A stretch of 64,000 bases of DNA, taken from the NCBI GenBank assembly GCA_025936755.1, contig JAICSS010000004.1, positions 1 to 64,000 on the forward strand, read 5' to 3'. Source of the stretch: Solirubrobacterales bacterium. GTDB lineage: Bacteria > Actinomycetota > Thermoleophilia > Solirubrobacterales > 70-9. Every line of letters starts with the position of its first letter. Position 1 is the stretch's first letter. The notes beneath the pieces were generated by a model. The model searched no databases. It was not told the DNA's origin and worked only from the letters and a program-made list of their open reading frames with translations. Shown one piece after another: positions 1-7,400 of this stretch. A program made the translations under genes and the position numbers.

Positions 1-402
1 GACCGCGTCTCAGCCCAGCAGGACCTCTGGCACTACTCGATCGCCCGCATGGTCGACGCCTGCACCGCCGCCGGCATCCTCCCCTTCTACGGCCCCTTCG
101 GCGACATCAAGGACACCGCCGGCTGCGAGACCCAGTTCCGGGCCGCCTTCCTGATGGGCTGCGTCGGCGCCTGGTCGCTGCACCCGGTCCAGATCGGGAT
201 CGCCAAGCAGGTCTTCAGCCCGCCCCCGGACGAGGTCAAGTTCGCGAAGAAGGTGATCGAGGCGATCCCCGACGGACGCGGCGTCCACATGATCGACGGC
301 AAGATGCAGGACGACGCCACCTGGAAGCAGTGCAAGGTGATGGTGGAGCTGGCGGAAATGCTGGCTGAGAAGGATCCGGACCTCGCCGAGGCGTATCGCT
401 AA
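1..402 (+). CDS. HpcH/HpaI aldolase / malyl-CoA lyase family, C-terminal part
   Basis: This is the 3' part of a gene entering from the left edge; frame 1 is open from base 1 to the TAA at 400-402 (133 residues). The segment [17 protein letters not shown], followed by [20 protein letters not shown], is typical of the CitE/malyl-CoA lyase branch of the HpcH/HpaI aldolases. These are TIM-barrel enzymes that cleave or form acyl-CoA esters such as malyl-CoA or beta-methylmalyl-CoA using a divalent metal. The substrate cannot be fixed from the C-terminus alone. A hairpin with a T-rich tail follows at 420-455. Nothing to the right is metabolically linked, so its operon partners probably lie outside the window. 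Confidence 0.8.
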   Translation, partial: DRVSAQQDLWHYSIARMVDACTAAGILPFYGPFGDIKDTAGCETQFRAAFLMGCVGAWSLHPVQIGIAKQVFSPPPDEVKFAKKVIEAIPDGRGVHMIDGKMQDDATWKQCKVMVELAEMLAEKDPDLAEAYR

Positions 403-419
403 TACGCAGCCGCAAAGGG

Positions 420-455
420 TTTCCCCACTATTGGGGAAATCCTATTTTTCCTTTC
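420..455 (+). terminator. Rho-independent-like terminator after the malyl-CoA lyase gene
   Basis: Arms TTTCCCC (420-426) and GGGGAAA (433-439) enclose a 6-base loop, and the right arm is followed by TCCTATTTTTCC. The hairpin lies 18 bases after the stop codon. The rest of 456-606 shows only a short GGGAA/TTCCC repeat (474-487) and no ORF. Confidence 0.7.
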
Positions 456-606
456 GGTGATCCCGTAATCTGCGGGAATCGTTTCCCTTGGTTGCAGCTG
501 CTCATGTGATCCGAAAGTGCTGCCGATACGGAGATTGCGTTGACAACCGCAACCCCCACTCCGTTTCGGACTTACAGGTAGACCCAGTCTCAATTCCCCT
601 CTCCCC

Positions 607-2214
607 ATGAACTCCTCCACCGACGTCTCGTTCGATCCCCCGTTTCAGGCGCATCCCAGTACGCGAGAAGCCCTGGTTCAGGACCGCCCGACCCTGGGCG
701 CGATGCCGATGGCGAAACGGGGCCCCGGCCTCTGGCTCCTGCCCTTTGCCGACTTCGTCTCCTCCACGGCGGTGCTGGCCGTCGCGGCGGCGGCGGCGAA
801 CGTCGCCTTCCTCCCCGCCTTCCCGCTCGCCCCGCTCGCCCTCTGCCTGATCTACCTGCTGCTGGGCGTCTACGGGTCGCAGTCGGCGCGGGCCGAAGAG
901 AAGGGCTCGGGCTGGCCCGTCATCCGCTTCCTGGCCGCCATCGCATTCGCCTGGATCGCCTCCCTCCTCACCCCCCTCAGCAGCCCCGAGCAGCTGGCCA
1001 TGTGGATCGGCTTCATCGCCCTCGACAGCGTCTGCCGTTCCCTCCTCACCCCCTACCTCGAGCGCCTCCACCCCCAGGAGCGCTGGGTCCTGGTCGGCGA
1101 CGAGGACGTGGCCGAGCGCCTCCGCGCCTACGCGCCGCTGCGCAAGTACGCCAACGTCGTCGGGACCGTGCCGCCGGCCGAACGGGACCCGGGCACCGCC
1201 GGCCGCGTCGCCGCCCTCGAGGTGGTCGAGCGCTACCACGCCGACCGCGTCGTCATCTCCAGCCAGAACGCCGACGACGAAGGGCTGCTGGAACTGGTCC
1301 GCGCCTTCAAGTCGATCGGCGTCCCCGTCAGCCTGCTGCCGCGCCCCCTCGACCTGCTCGAGGCGCAGTCGGCGACCCCGAACCGGGTCGGCGGCGTGCC
1401 GCTGATCGAGGTCGAGGCGCTTGCCGCGCACGGCGCCATCCCCTACAAGGGCCCCGACCGCCGCGCCATCCGCAGAACCAAGATCAGCGTCGTCGTCCCG
1501 GCGATGAACGAGGAGGGCAACGTCGGCCAGGTGCTCTCCGAACTGCCCGGCGGCCTGCACGAGGTGATCCTCGTCGACGGCAACTCGGAGGACAACACCG
1601 TCGAAGCCGCCCGACGGGCCTACCCCGACATCCGGGTCACCACCCAGAGCGGCCGCGGCAAGGGCGACGCCTTCCGCACCGGCTTCGCCGCCGTCACCGG
1701 CAACCTCGTCGTCATGCTCGACGCCGACGGCTCCGCCGACCCGGCCGAGATTCCCCGCTTCATCGAGGCGCTGGAGGCCGGCGCCGACTTCGCCAAGGGC
1801 TCCCGCTACATGGACGGCGGCGGCAGCGCCGACATCACCAGGCTGCGCAGCCTCGGCAACCTGGTCCTCAGCGGCACCGCCAACAAGATGCACGGCACCG
1901 AGTTCACCGACCTCTGCTACGGCTACAACGCCTTCTGGGCCCGCTGCCTCCCCTTCATCTCCCTCGACGTCCCCGGCTTCGAGGTGGAGACGCTGATCAA
2001 CCTCCGCATGGCCTCGGCCGGGATGAAGATCGTCGAGGTCCCGAGCTACGAGAAAGAGCGGATCTCCGGCCAGAGCAACCTCAAGACCTTCCGCGACGGC
2101 TTCCGCGTCCTCGGCACCATCTTCAAGGAGGCCCGCCGCCGCCGCAGCCTCCGCCACCCGCGGCACCACCTGGCCCCCGAGGTCGCCCAAGAGCGCGCCC
2201 GGGCCGCTGCCTGA
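607..2214 (+). CDS. Membrane-anchored family 2 glycosyltransferase (DPM1-like) with a WbaP-type N-terminal region
   Basis: 535 residues in two parts. Residues about 35-115 hold several hydrophobic segments. Residues about 120-280 look like the Rossmann-like (CoA-binding-like) domain found at the N-terminus of polyprenyl glycosylphosphotransferases (RWVLVGDEDVAERL, DRVVISSQNADDEGL). From about residue 292 comes a GT-A catalytic domain (KISVVVPAMNEEGNVGQVL, VILVDGNSEDNT, VVMLDADGSADP with the DxD metal site). The second half resembles dolichyl/polyprenyl-phosphate mannose synthases, so sugar transfer to a lipid carrier or early glycan assembly is likely. The hydrophobic C-terminal pair of longer DPM1 proteins is absent; the anchor is at the N-terminus. 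It opens the glycan locus. ATG 607 is used; ATG near 703 is an alternative. Confidence 0.8.
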   Translation: MNSSTDVSFDPPFQAHPSTREALVQDRPTLGAMPMAKRGPGLWLLPFADFVSSTAVLAVAAAAANVAFLPAFPLAPLALCLIYLLLGVYGSQSARAEEKGSGWPVIRFLAAIAFAWIASLLTPLSSPEQLAMWIGFIALDSVCRSLLTPYLERLHPQERWVLVGDEDVAERLRAYAPLRKYANVVGTVPPAERDPGTAGRVAALEVVERYHADRVVISSQNADDEGLLELVRAFKSIGVPVSLLPRPLDLLEAQSATPNRVGGVPLIEVEALAAHGAIPYKGPDRRAIRRTKISVVVPAMNEEGNVGQVLSELPGGLHEVILVDGNSEDNTVEAARRAYPDIRVTTQSGRGKGDAFRTGFAAVTGNLVVMLDADGSADPAEIPRFIEALEAGADFAKGSRYMDGGGSADITRLRSLGNLVLSGTANKMHGTEFTDLCYGYNAFWARCLPFISLDVPGFEVETLINLRMASAGMKIVEVPSYEKERISGQSNLKTFRDGFRVLGTIFKEARRRRSLRHPRHHLAPEVAQERARAAA

Positions 2215-2229
2215 GCCGCTCTCGAACCC

Positions 2230-3321
2230 TCAGCGCGGCGGCGGCTGGATCGGGCCCTGGACGATGCCGCCGAAGACGTTGGGGCGGTAGGCGGAGGGGT
2301 CGATGCCGCTGCGGAAGGCGTTGCCGGCCTTCTTGTGGTGCTCGATCGGCCAGTTGGTGCCGCGGTCGTCGACGTCGTACCAGACGACGGCGCGGATCTT
2401 GCGGTAGCGGTGGCGGACCTTGGCGAGCATGTCCTTGATCCAGGCCGCCTTGCTGCCGCCCTTGTCGGAGGAGGCGACCTCGGCGAGCATCATCGGCTTG
2501 CCGGGCGCGACGCGGGTGACGATGCGCTTGTAGGTGCGGTGGAAGACCTGGTTGAAGCTCTGCCAGCCCGGGGAGCCGCGGCGCTTGCCCCAGTTGAAGC
2601 CGTCGAGGCCGGTCCAGTCGACGTAGGCGTCGCCGGGATAGAGCTCGCCGAGCGGGGTCAGGGTGTTGAAGAGGTCGACGTTCGGGCACCAGACCCAGGT
2701 CGCGTTGGTGGCGCCGACCGAGGTGAAGATGTCGTGGACGTGGCGCCAGGCGGCGACGTACTGGCCCGGGGTGTTGCCGTTGATCCCCTCCGACCAGGGG
2801 AACCAGAAGCCGTTCATCTCCCAGTTGAAGCGAAGGAAGAAGGGCTTGCCCCATTCCTTGGCTTTGATCGCGAAATCGCGGATGTAGGAGTCGTAGCGGC
2901 CGCTGATCAGGGTGCCGAGGCTGAAGTCGGGCTGCTCGACGCTGGGCGGGCTGGCGGTCGAGTTCCAGCTGAAGACCGGGATCGCGCCGTAACGGCGCAC
3001 GTTCTCCAGCGGCGTCGAGGGGAATTTCGTCGTCACGCAGCTGTCGCCGTCGCATTCGGCGAAGGGCGAGCCGAACTCGATCAGCGAGAGCCCCTTGTCG
3101 GCGATGTGCTGGAAGCGGTAGACGGGGGTCATGTCCCAGGGCGCCGCTTCGCCGGTCATCTGGTCGCCGATCTGGGCCCCCCAGTAGACCGAGGCCGGCG
3201 GCCGCTGCTTGGCCGCGGCGGCGCTCGGGGCGAGCAGCAGCGAGGAGGCGAACAGGCAGCAGGCGCCCAGGCGCAGCAGCCGCCCCGCTGCTCGGTCGCT
3301 CTTGGCTCTGGTCTTCGTCAT
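2230..3321 (-). CDS. Secreted GH26-like glycoside hydrolase (paralogue 1)
   Basis: 363 residues with a signal peptide (hydrophobic stretch about 17-36, ending SAAAA). The catalytic domain carries the GH26 signature around FNWEMNGFWFPW, where E168 is the expected acid/base. E281 in MMLAEVASS is the likely nucleophile. GH26 enzymes are clan-A retaining TIM-barrel hydrolases, mostly beta-mannanases. The substrate here is unknown. It is the last of four minus-strand paralogues (2230-7369), 75 bases after the second copy. Placement among surface-glycan genes suggests an extracellular role in trimming or remodelling the polymer made here, or in feeding on mannan. Confidence 0.8.
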   Translation of the reverse strand: MTKTRAKSDRAAGRLLRLGACCLFASSLLLAPSAAAAKQRPPASVYWGAQIGDQMTGEAAPWDMTPVYRFQHIADKGLSLIEFGSPFAECDGDSCVTTKFPSTPLENVRRYGAIPVFSWNSTASPPSVEQPDFSLGTLISGRYDSYIRDFAIKAKEWGKPFFLRFNWEMNGFWFPWSEGINGNTPGQYVAAWRHVHDIFTSVGATNATWVWCPNVDLFNTLTPLGELYPGDAYVDWTGLDGFNWGKRRGSPGWQSFNQVFHRTYKRIVTRVAPGKPMMLAEVASSDKGGSKAAWIKDMLAKVRHRYRKIRAVVWYDVDDRGTNWPIEHHKKAGNAFRSGIDPSAYRPNVFGGIVQGPIQPPPR

Positions 3322-3396
3322 CTCGTCTGTTCGAACCCGCTCCGGGTGCGCTTGCTGCGCCCTCGGACCTTGTTACGTACGGTCCCGCGCCGAGGA

Positions 3397-4560
3397 TCAG
3401 CGCAGGGGCCGAATCGGGCTGGTGGCGATTTCCCCGAAGCGATTATTGGCATAAATGCCCTTGCGGATGCCTTTGGCAAACGCCCGGGCGGCCGGGGGCG
3501 AGGTCTCCAGCGGCCAGTCGACGCCCCGATCGACGGTGTCGAAGTAGATCAGGGCGCGGATCCGCGCGTATTTGCGAGGGAGGGTTTCGAACATCTGGCG
3601 GATCCAGGCCGCCTTGTGGCCCCCGTAGGGGCTGGTCGCGAACTCGCCGAGCATCATCGGCTTGCGCGGCGCCACCTTCTTCACGATCGACTTGTAAGCC
3701 GGGTCGAAGAGCTGGCCGAAGCTGCGCCAGGGCTTCGGGTTGACCGGGTTCAGGCCCCAGTTGTACGCGTCGAGGCAGGTCCAGTCGACGTAGGCGTTGC
3801 CGGGGTAGAGGGCCTTCAGCGGCGTCTTCTTCAGCCGCTTTTCGGTATCCGCGTAGGGGCACCAGACCCAGGTCGCGTTGGTGGCGCCGACGGCGGCGAA
3901 GATGTCGTGGATATGGCGCCAGGCGGCGACGTACTGGCCGCGGGCGTTGCCGTTGGCCCCCTCCGACCAGGGGAACCAGTTGCCGTTCATCTCCCAGTTG
4001 GGCCGGAGGAAGAAGGGGTGTCCCCAGTCGCGCGCTTCTTCGGCGAACTTGGCGATGTAGGAGTCATAGGCGCCGCCGATGACGTCGGCGAGCTGGAATT
4101 CAGGCTGTTCTTCGCTGGTCCGCGGGCTCGATTCCGCCCCCCAGCTGTAGACCGGGATCGCCCCGTAGCCGCGGATGTCGTCCATCGCTTCGTGCGGGAA
4201 CTCGTACGGCTTGCATTCGCCGCGGTAACAGACCTGCCACGAGGAGGAGAGCTCGAGCAGCGACATCCCCTTGCCGACCAGCTGTTCGAAGTAGGAGACC
4301 GCGCCCATGTCCCAGGGGGCGGGGGTACCGGTGATCTGGGAGCCGATCCAGGCTCCCCAGTAGGTCGGCTTCGGCTTCGCCTTCTTCGCCACGGGATGGT
4401 GCCGGGGCTGCTTCGTCGCGGCCGGCGCCGCGGCGGCGAGCAGGCAGCCGCCGACCAGCGCCAGGATCAGCGCGACTACGAGCGGACGCGCCCGCGGGGG
4501 GCGCCTGAGGTGAAGCGAGGAGACCAGAGGGGCAAGTGTAGGGAACGGCCTCGGCGTCAT
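3397..4560 (-). CDS. Secreted GH26-like glycoside hydrolase (paralogue 2)
   Basis: 387 residues from ATG 4560. The same frame stays open upstream to 5853, but that stretch is the antisense/other-frame reading of the third paralogue. The hydrophobic export segment (about 25-48) contains GGC, so a lipoprotein anchor is possible but the motif is not a clean lipobox. Catalytic candidates are E190 (NWEMNGNWFPW) and E306 (MMLGEFATS). It differs from its sisters by Pro instead of Phe before NWEMNG and by GEF instead of AEV at the nucleophile, which is closer to classical GH26. Only 8 bases separate it from the gene upstream, so co-transcription is likely. Confidence 0.8.
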   Translation of the reverse strand: MTPRPFPTLAPLVSSLHLRRPPRARPLVVALILALVGGCLLAAAAPAATKQPRHHPVAKKAKPKPTYWGAWIGSQITGTPAPWDMGAVSYFEQLVGKGMSLLELSSSWQVCYRGECKPYEFPHEAMDDIRGYGAIPVYSWGAESSPRTSEEQPEFQLADVIGGAYDSYIAKFAEEARDWGHPFFLRPNWEMNGNWFPWSEGANGNARGQYVAAWRHIHDIFAAVGATNATWVWCPYADTEKRLKKTPLKALYPGNAYVDWTCLDAYNWGLNPVNPKPWRSFGQLFDPAYKSIVKKVAPRKPMMLGEFATSPYGGHKAAWIRQMFETLPRKYARIRALIYFDTVDRGVDWPLETSPPAARAFAKGIRKGIYANNRFGEIATSPIRPLR

Positions 4561-4568
4561 CCGGCGGC

Positions 4569-5789
4569 TCAACTCGGCGGTGGGATCGTCCCGCCGGAGA
4601 GGCCGCCGTAGCCGGCGCCGACGTAGGACGGCTGCCCGATCCCCGCGGCGAAGGCGTCGGTGGCGGGCGCCGAGGTCTCGATCGGCCAGTCCATGTTGTC
4701 GTCGAATTTGTCGAACCAGAGCAGGGCGCGGATCTGGCGGTATTCGGTCGGGATGCGGGTCAGCGCGTCGCGGATCCAGTCCGCCTTGGAACCGCCGTGC
4801 TCGCTGGAGCCGACCTCGGCCAGCATCATCGGCTTGCCGGGGGCGACGCTCTGCGTGATTTCGTCGTAGGTACGGCGGAAGAGCTGGTCGAAGCTGCGCC
4901 AGCCGCGCGGCGAGGCGGGGTTGGTGCCCCAGTTGTAGCCGTCGAGCCCGGTCCAGTCGACGTAGCCGTCGCCCGGGTAGAGCGAGGAGAGGTCGGTCAT
5001 CGAGTTGCCGGGGTCGACGAACGGGCACCAGACCCAGGAGACGTTGGTGGCGCCGACGGCGGCGAAGATGTCGTGGACGTGGCGCCAGGCGGCGACGTAT
5101 TCGCCGCCGGCGTTGCCGTTGACCCCCTCGGCCCAGGGGAACCAGTCGCCGTTCATCTCCCAGTTGAAGCGGAGGAAGAAGGGGTGCCCCCAGTCGCGGG
5201 CTTCTTCGGCGAATTCGGCGATGTATTCGTCGTAGCGGCCGGAGATCACGTCGGAGAGCTGGAATTCGGGCTGGCTCAGGGTCGAGGGGATCGCCTGCGA
5301 GCTCCAGCTGAGGACGGGGATCGAGCCGTGGCCGCGGATGTCGTCCATCGGCGTGGTCGGGAAGGAGTAGAAGGAGCAGCCGGAGCCGCTGCACTGGGAG
5401 AAGGGCTGGAAGAACTGGACCATCGAGGCCGACTTGCCGGCGTCCTGTTCGAAGCGGGCGACCGCGTTCATGTCCCACGGCGCCTGGTCGCCGGTCAGGT
5501 GGTCGCCGATCGTCGCGCCCCAGTAGAGCGGCTGCGGCGGGGCCTGGGCGACGGCCGGCTTGCGGGCGCAGCGGCGGCGCACCCGCGGCAGCTTCGAGCG
5601 CCTGGCGGTGCGGGCGACGCAGCGGTTGGGCCCGACCAGCGCCCGGGCGTCGGCGAGCCGGCCGTGCTTGCCGTGCCCGCCCATCGGCTTGCCGCCGCCG
5701 GCGAAGGCGATCGCGGCACTCAGCAGCAGCATCGCCGCCGCCAGCCAGAGGACGTGCGCTGCGGCGCGGATCGAGGAGCCTTTGGCCAT
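4569..5789 (-). CDS. Secreted GH26-like glycoside hydrolase (paralogue 3)
   Basis: 406 residues. A signal peptide (about 8-31, ending AFAGGG) is followed by a basic, low-complexity linker with three Cys (about 32-85) and then the GH26-like barrel. E211 lies in FNWEMNGDWFPW and E325 in MMLAEVGSS. Two pairs of Cys near 133-138 (QCSGSGC) and elsewhere could form disulfides, in keeping with an exported enzyme. The basic linker suggests contact with a polyanionic wall polymer, which is inference. Third copy in the array, 86 bases after the fourth paralogue. Confidence 0.8.
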   Translation of the reverse strand: MAKGSSIRAAAHVLWLAAAMLLLSAAIAFAGGGKPMGGHGKHGRLADARALVGPNRCVARTARRSKLPRVRRRCARKPAVAQAPPQPLYWGATIGDHLTGDQAPWDMNAVARFEQDAGKSASMVQFFQPFSQCSGSGCSFYSFPTTPMDDIRGHGSIPVLSWSSQAIPSTLSQPEFQLSDVISGRYDEYIAEFAEEARDWGHPFFLRFNWEMNGDWFPWAEGVNGNAGGEYVAAWRHVHDIFAAVGATNVSWVWCPFVDPGNSMTDLSSLYPGDGYVDWTGLDGYNWGTNPASPRGWRSFDQLFRRTYDEITQSVAPGKPMMLAEVGSSEHGGSKADWIRDALTRIPTEYRQIRALLWFDKFDDNMDWPIETSAPATDAFAAGIGQPSYVGAGYGGLSGGTIPPPS

Positions 5790-5875
5790 ACAAGGCCATC
5801 GGCCTCCTAGCCGTCTGTTTCAGCCCGGCCGCAACACCTGGACGAATGTCCAATTGCGTCCAGAGGACGCTGAAA

Positions 5876-7369
5876 TCAGCCGACCGGCAGGATCTTGCTC
5901 GGGCCGAGGCCGGAGAAGGTGTTGCCGAGGTAGGCGCTGTTCTGGATGCCTTCGCGGAAGCCGGCGACCGCGGTGCTCGAGGTCTCGACCGGCCAGTCCA
6001 TGCTGCTGTCGAATTTGTCGAACCAGAGCAGGGCGCGGATCTTCGGGTAGTCGACCGGCAGCTCGGTCAGCATTTCCTTGATCCAGGCCGACTTCGAGCC
6101 GCCGTACTCGCTGGAGGCGACCTCGCCGATCATCATCGGCTTCGAGGGGGCGATCGTTTCGACGATCTTCTGGTAGGTCGCCTTGTAGATCGTGTCGAAG
6201 CTCTTCCACTTGTCCGGCTTCGCCGGGTTGGTGCCCCAGTTGTAGCCGTCGAGGCAGGTCCAGTCGACGTAGGAGTCGCCGGGGTAGAGCGAGGCCAGCG
6301 AGGTGCTGCCGCTGTACTCGACGTTCGGGCACCAGACCCAGCTCGCGTTGTCGGCGCCGACCGCGGTGAAGATGTCGTGGACGTGGCGCCAGGCCTTGAC
6401 GGATTCGCCGGCGAGGTTGCCGTTGACGCCCTCGTGCCAGGGGAACCACTTGCCGTTCATCTCCCAGTTGAAGCGGAGGAAGAAGGGGTGGTTCCAGGCC
6501 TTGGCGGCGGTGGCGAATTCGCGGATGAAGGAGTCGTAGCGGCCGGCGATCACGTCGGAGAGCTGGAAGTCGGGCTCGTTGTTGGTCGAGGGAATCGACT
6601 GCGAGCTCCAGCTGAGGACCGGGATCGAGCCGTGGTTGCGGACGTTTTCCAGCGGGGTGGTCGGGAACTTGTAGAAGGAGCAGCTCGGGTTGCAGTTGGC
6701 GAAGGGCTGGAAGAACTGCACCATCGAGACCTTCTTGCCGACGTTTTCCTCGAACTTGGCGACCGCGCTCATGTCCCACGGCGCCTGGTTGCCGGTCAGC
6801 TGCGAGCCGATCGTCGCGCCCCAGTAGAGCGGGCCGCCGGCGGGCGCCGGAGTGGGTTCGGGGGCCGGTTCGGGAGTCGGTTCGGGTTCCGGGGCCGGAG
6901 TGGGTTCCGGTTCGGGGGCCGGGGTGCCGTTGGAGACGTTCACGGTCACGCTCGTCGTCGCCTTCACGCCTTTGGAGCCGTAGGCGGTGGCGCTGAGGGT
7001 GTGGGGGCCGTTGGCGAGCTTGGCGGTGTCGAGGCCGTAGGCGAAGGGGGCGCTGGAGTCGCTTGCCTTGACGCTGCCGTCGACGGCGAATTCGATCTTG
7101 CTCGGCGCCCCGGCGAGGACGCCGACGCTCCAGGCGACGGTGCCGCTGAGGGTCTGGCCGTCGCTCGGCGCCGTCGTCGCGATCGTCAGCGTTTCCTTGT
7201 CGGAGCCGGTGTTGAGGCGCGTCGCGGAGGTGGTGGTGTCGGTCGTCGCTTCGCCGCCCAGCTTCTTCGCCGGGCCGATCCCTTCGGCGGCGACGGCGGC
7301 GGGCGCGAGGGCGCCGGCGATGCCGAGGAGGAGGACGAGGACGGCGGCGAAGGAGCGGGAGCGGACCAT
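5876..7369 (-). CDS. Secreted GH26-like glycoside hydrolase with Ig-like domain (paralogue 4)
   Basis: 497 residues: a signal peptide (1-28), a Thr/Ser-rich stretch, a bacterial Ig-like domain (about 62-147), a Pro-Glu-Thr linker of PEPTPAP-type repeats (149-176), then the GH26-like barrel (from about 180). E303 lies in FNWEMNGKWFPW and E416 in MMIGEVASS. The Ig-like module with Pro-rich linker is a usual way to hold a catalytic domain away from the cell surface. It is the first of the four paralogues to be transcribed, 31 bases after the GT2-GT4 fusion, so glycan synthesis and hydrolysis genes may share a transcript. Confidence 0.82.
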   Translation of the reverse strand: MVRSRSFAAVLVLLLGIAGALAPAAVAAEGIGPAKKLGGEATTDTTTSATRLNTGSDKETLTIATTAPSDGQTLSGTVAWSVGVLAGAPSKIEFAVDGSVKASDSSAPFAYGLDTAKLANGPHTLSATAYGSKGVKATTSVTVNVSNGTPAPEPEPTPAPEPEPTPEPAPEPTPAPAGGPLYWGATIGSQLTGNQAPWDMSAVAKFEENVGKKVSMVQFFQPFANCNPSCSFYKFPTTPLENVRNHGSIPVLSWSSQSIPSTNNEPDFQLSDVIAGRYDSFIREFATAAKAWNHPFFLRFNWEMNGKWFPWHEGVNGNLAGESVKAWRHVHDIFTAVGADNASWVWCPNVEYSGSTSLASLYPGDSYVDWTCLDGYNWGTNPAKPDKWKSFDTIYKATYQKIVETIAPSKPMMIGEVASSEYGGSKSAWIKEMLTELPVDYPKIRALLWFDKFDSSMDWPVETSSTAVAGFREGIQNSAYLGNTFSGLGPSKILPVG

Positions 7370-7400
7370 GCCCCGCTCATCGACTCACCTCCGTCCGGCT

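Noticed and set aside
540-568. TTGACA-like -35 box upstream of the gene at 607
   Set aside because: No acceptable -10 box at 16-18 bases; left out as a promoter.
502-2190. Long minus-strand open frame (562 codons) over the glycosyltransferase at 607
   Set aside because: Repetitive Ala/Gly/Glu/Asp composition typical of antisense readings in GC-rich DNA; the plus strand has clear GT2 motifs.
2335-4611. 758-codon plus-strand open frame over the GH26 array
   Set aside because: No domain; antisense shadow of two secreted hydrolases with signal peptides and catalytic motifs.
4561-5853. N-terminal extension of GH26 paralogue 2 into a 818-residue protein
   Set aside because: This part is an off-frame reading of paralogue 3; the signal peptide after ATG 4560 marks the true start.
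6838-6925. Repeat array from the PEPTPAP-coding DNA, considered as a tandem-repeat locus
   Set aside because: It is explained by the Pro-rich protein linker of GH26 paralogue 4.
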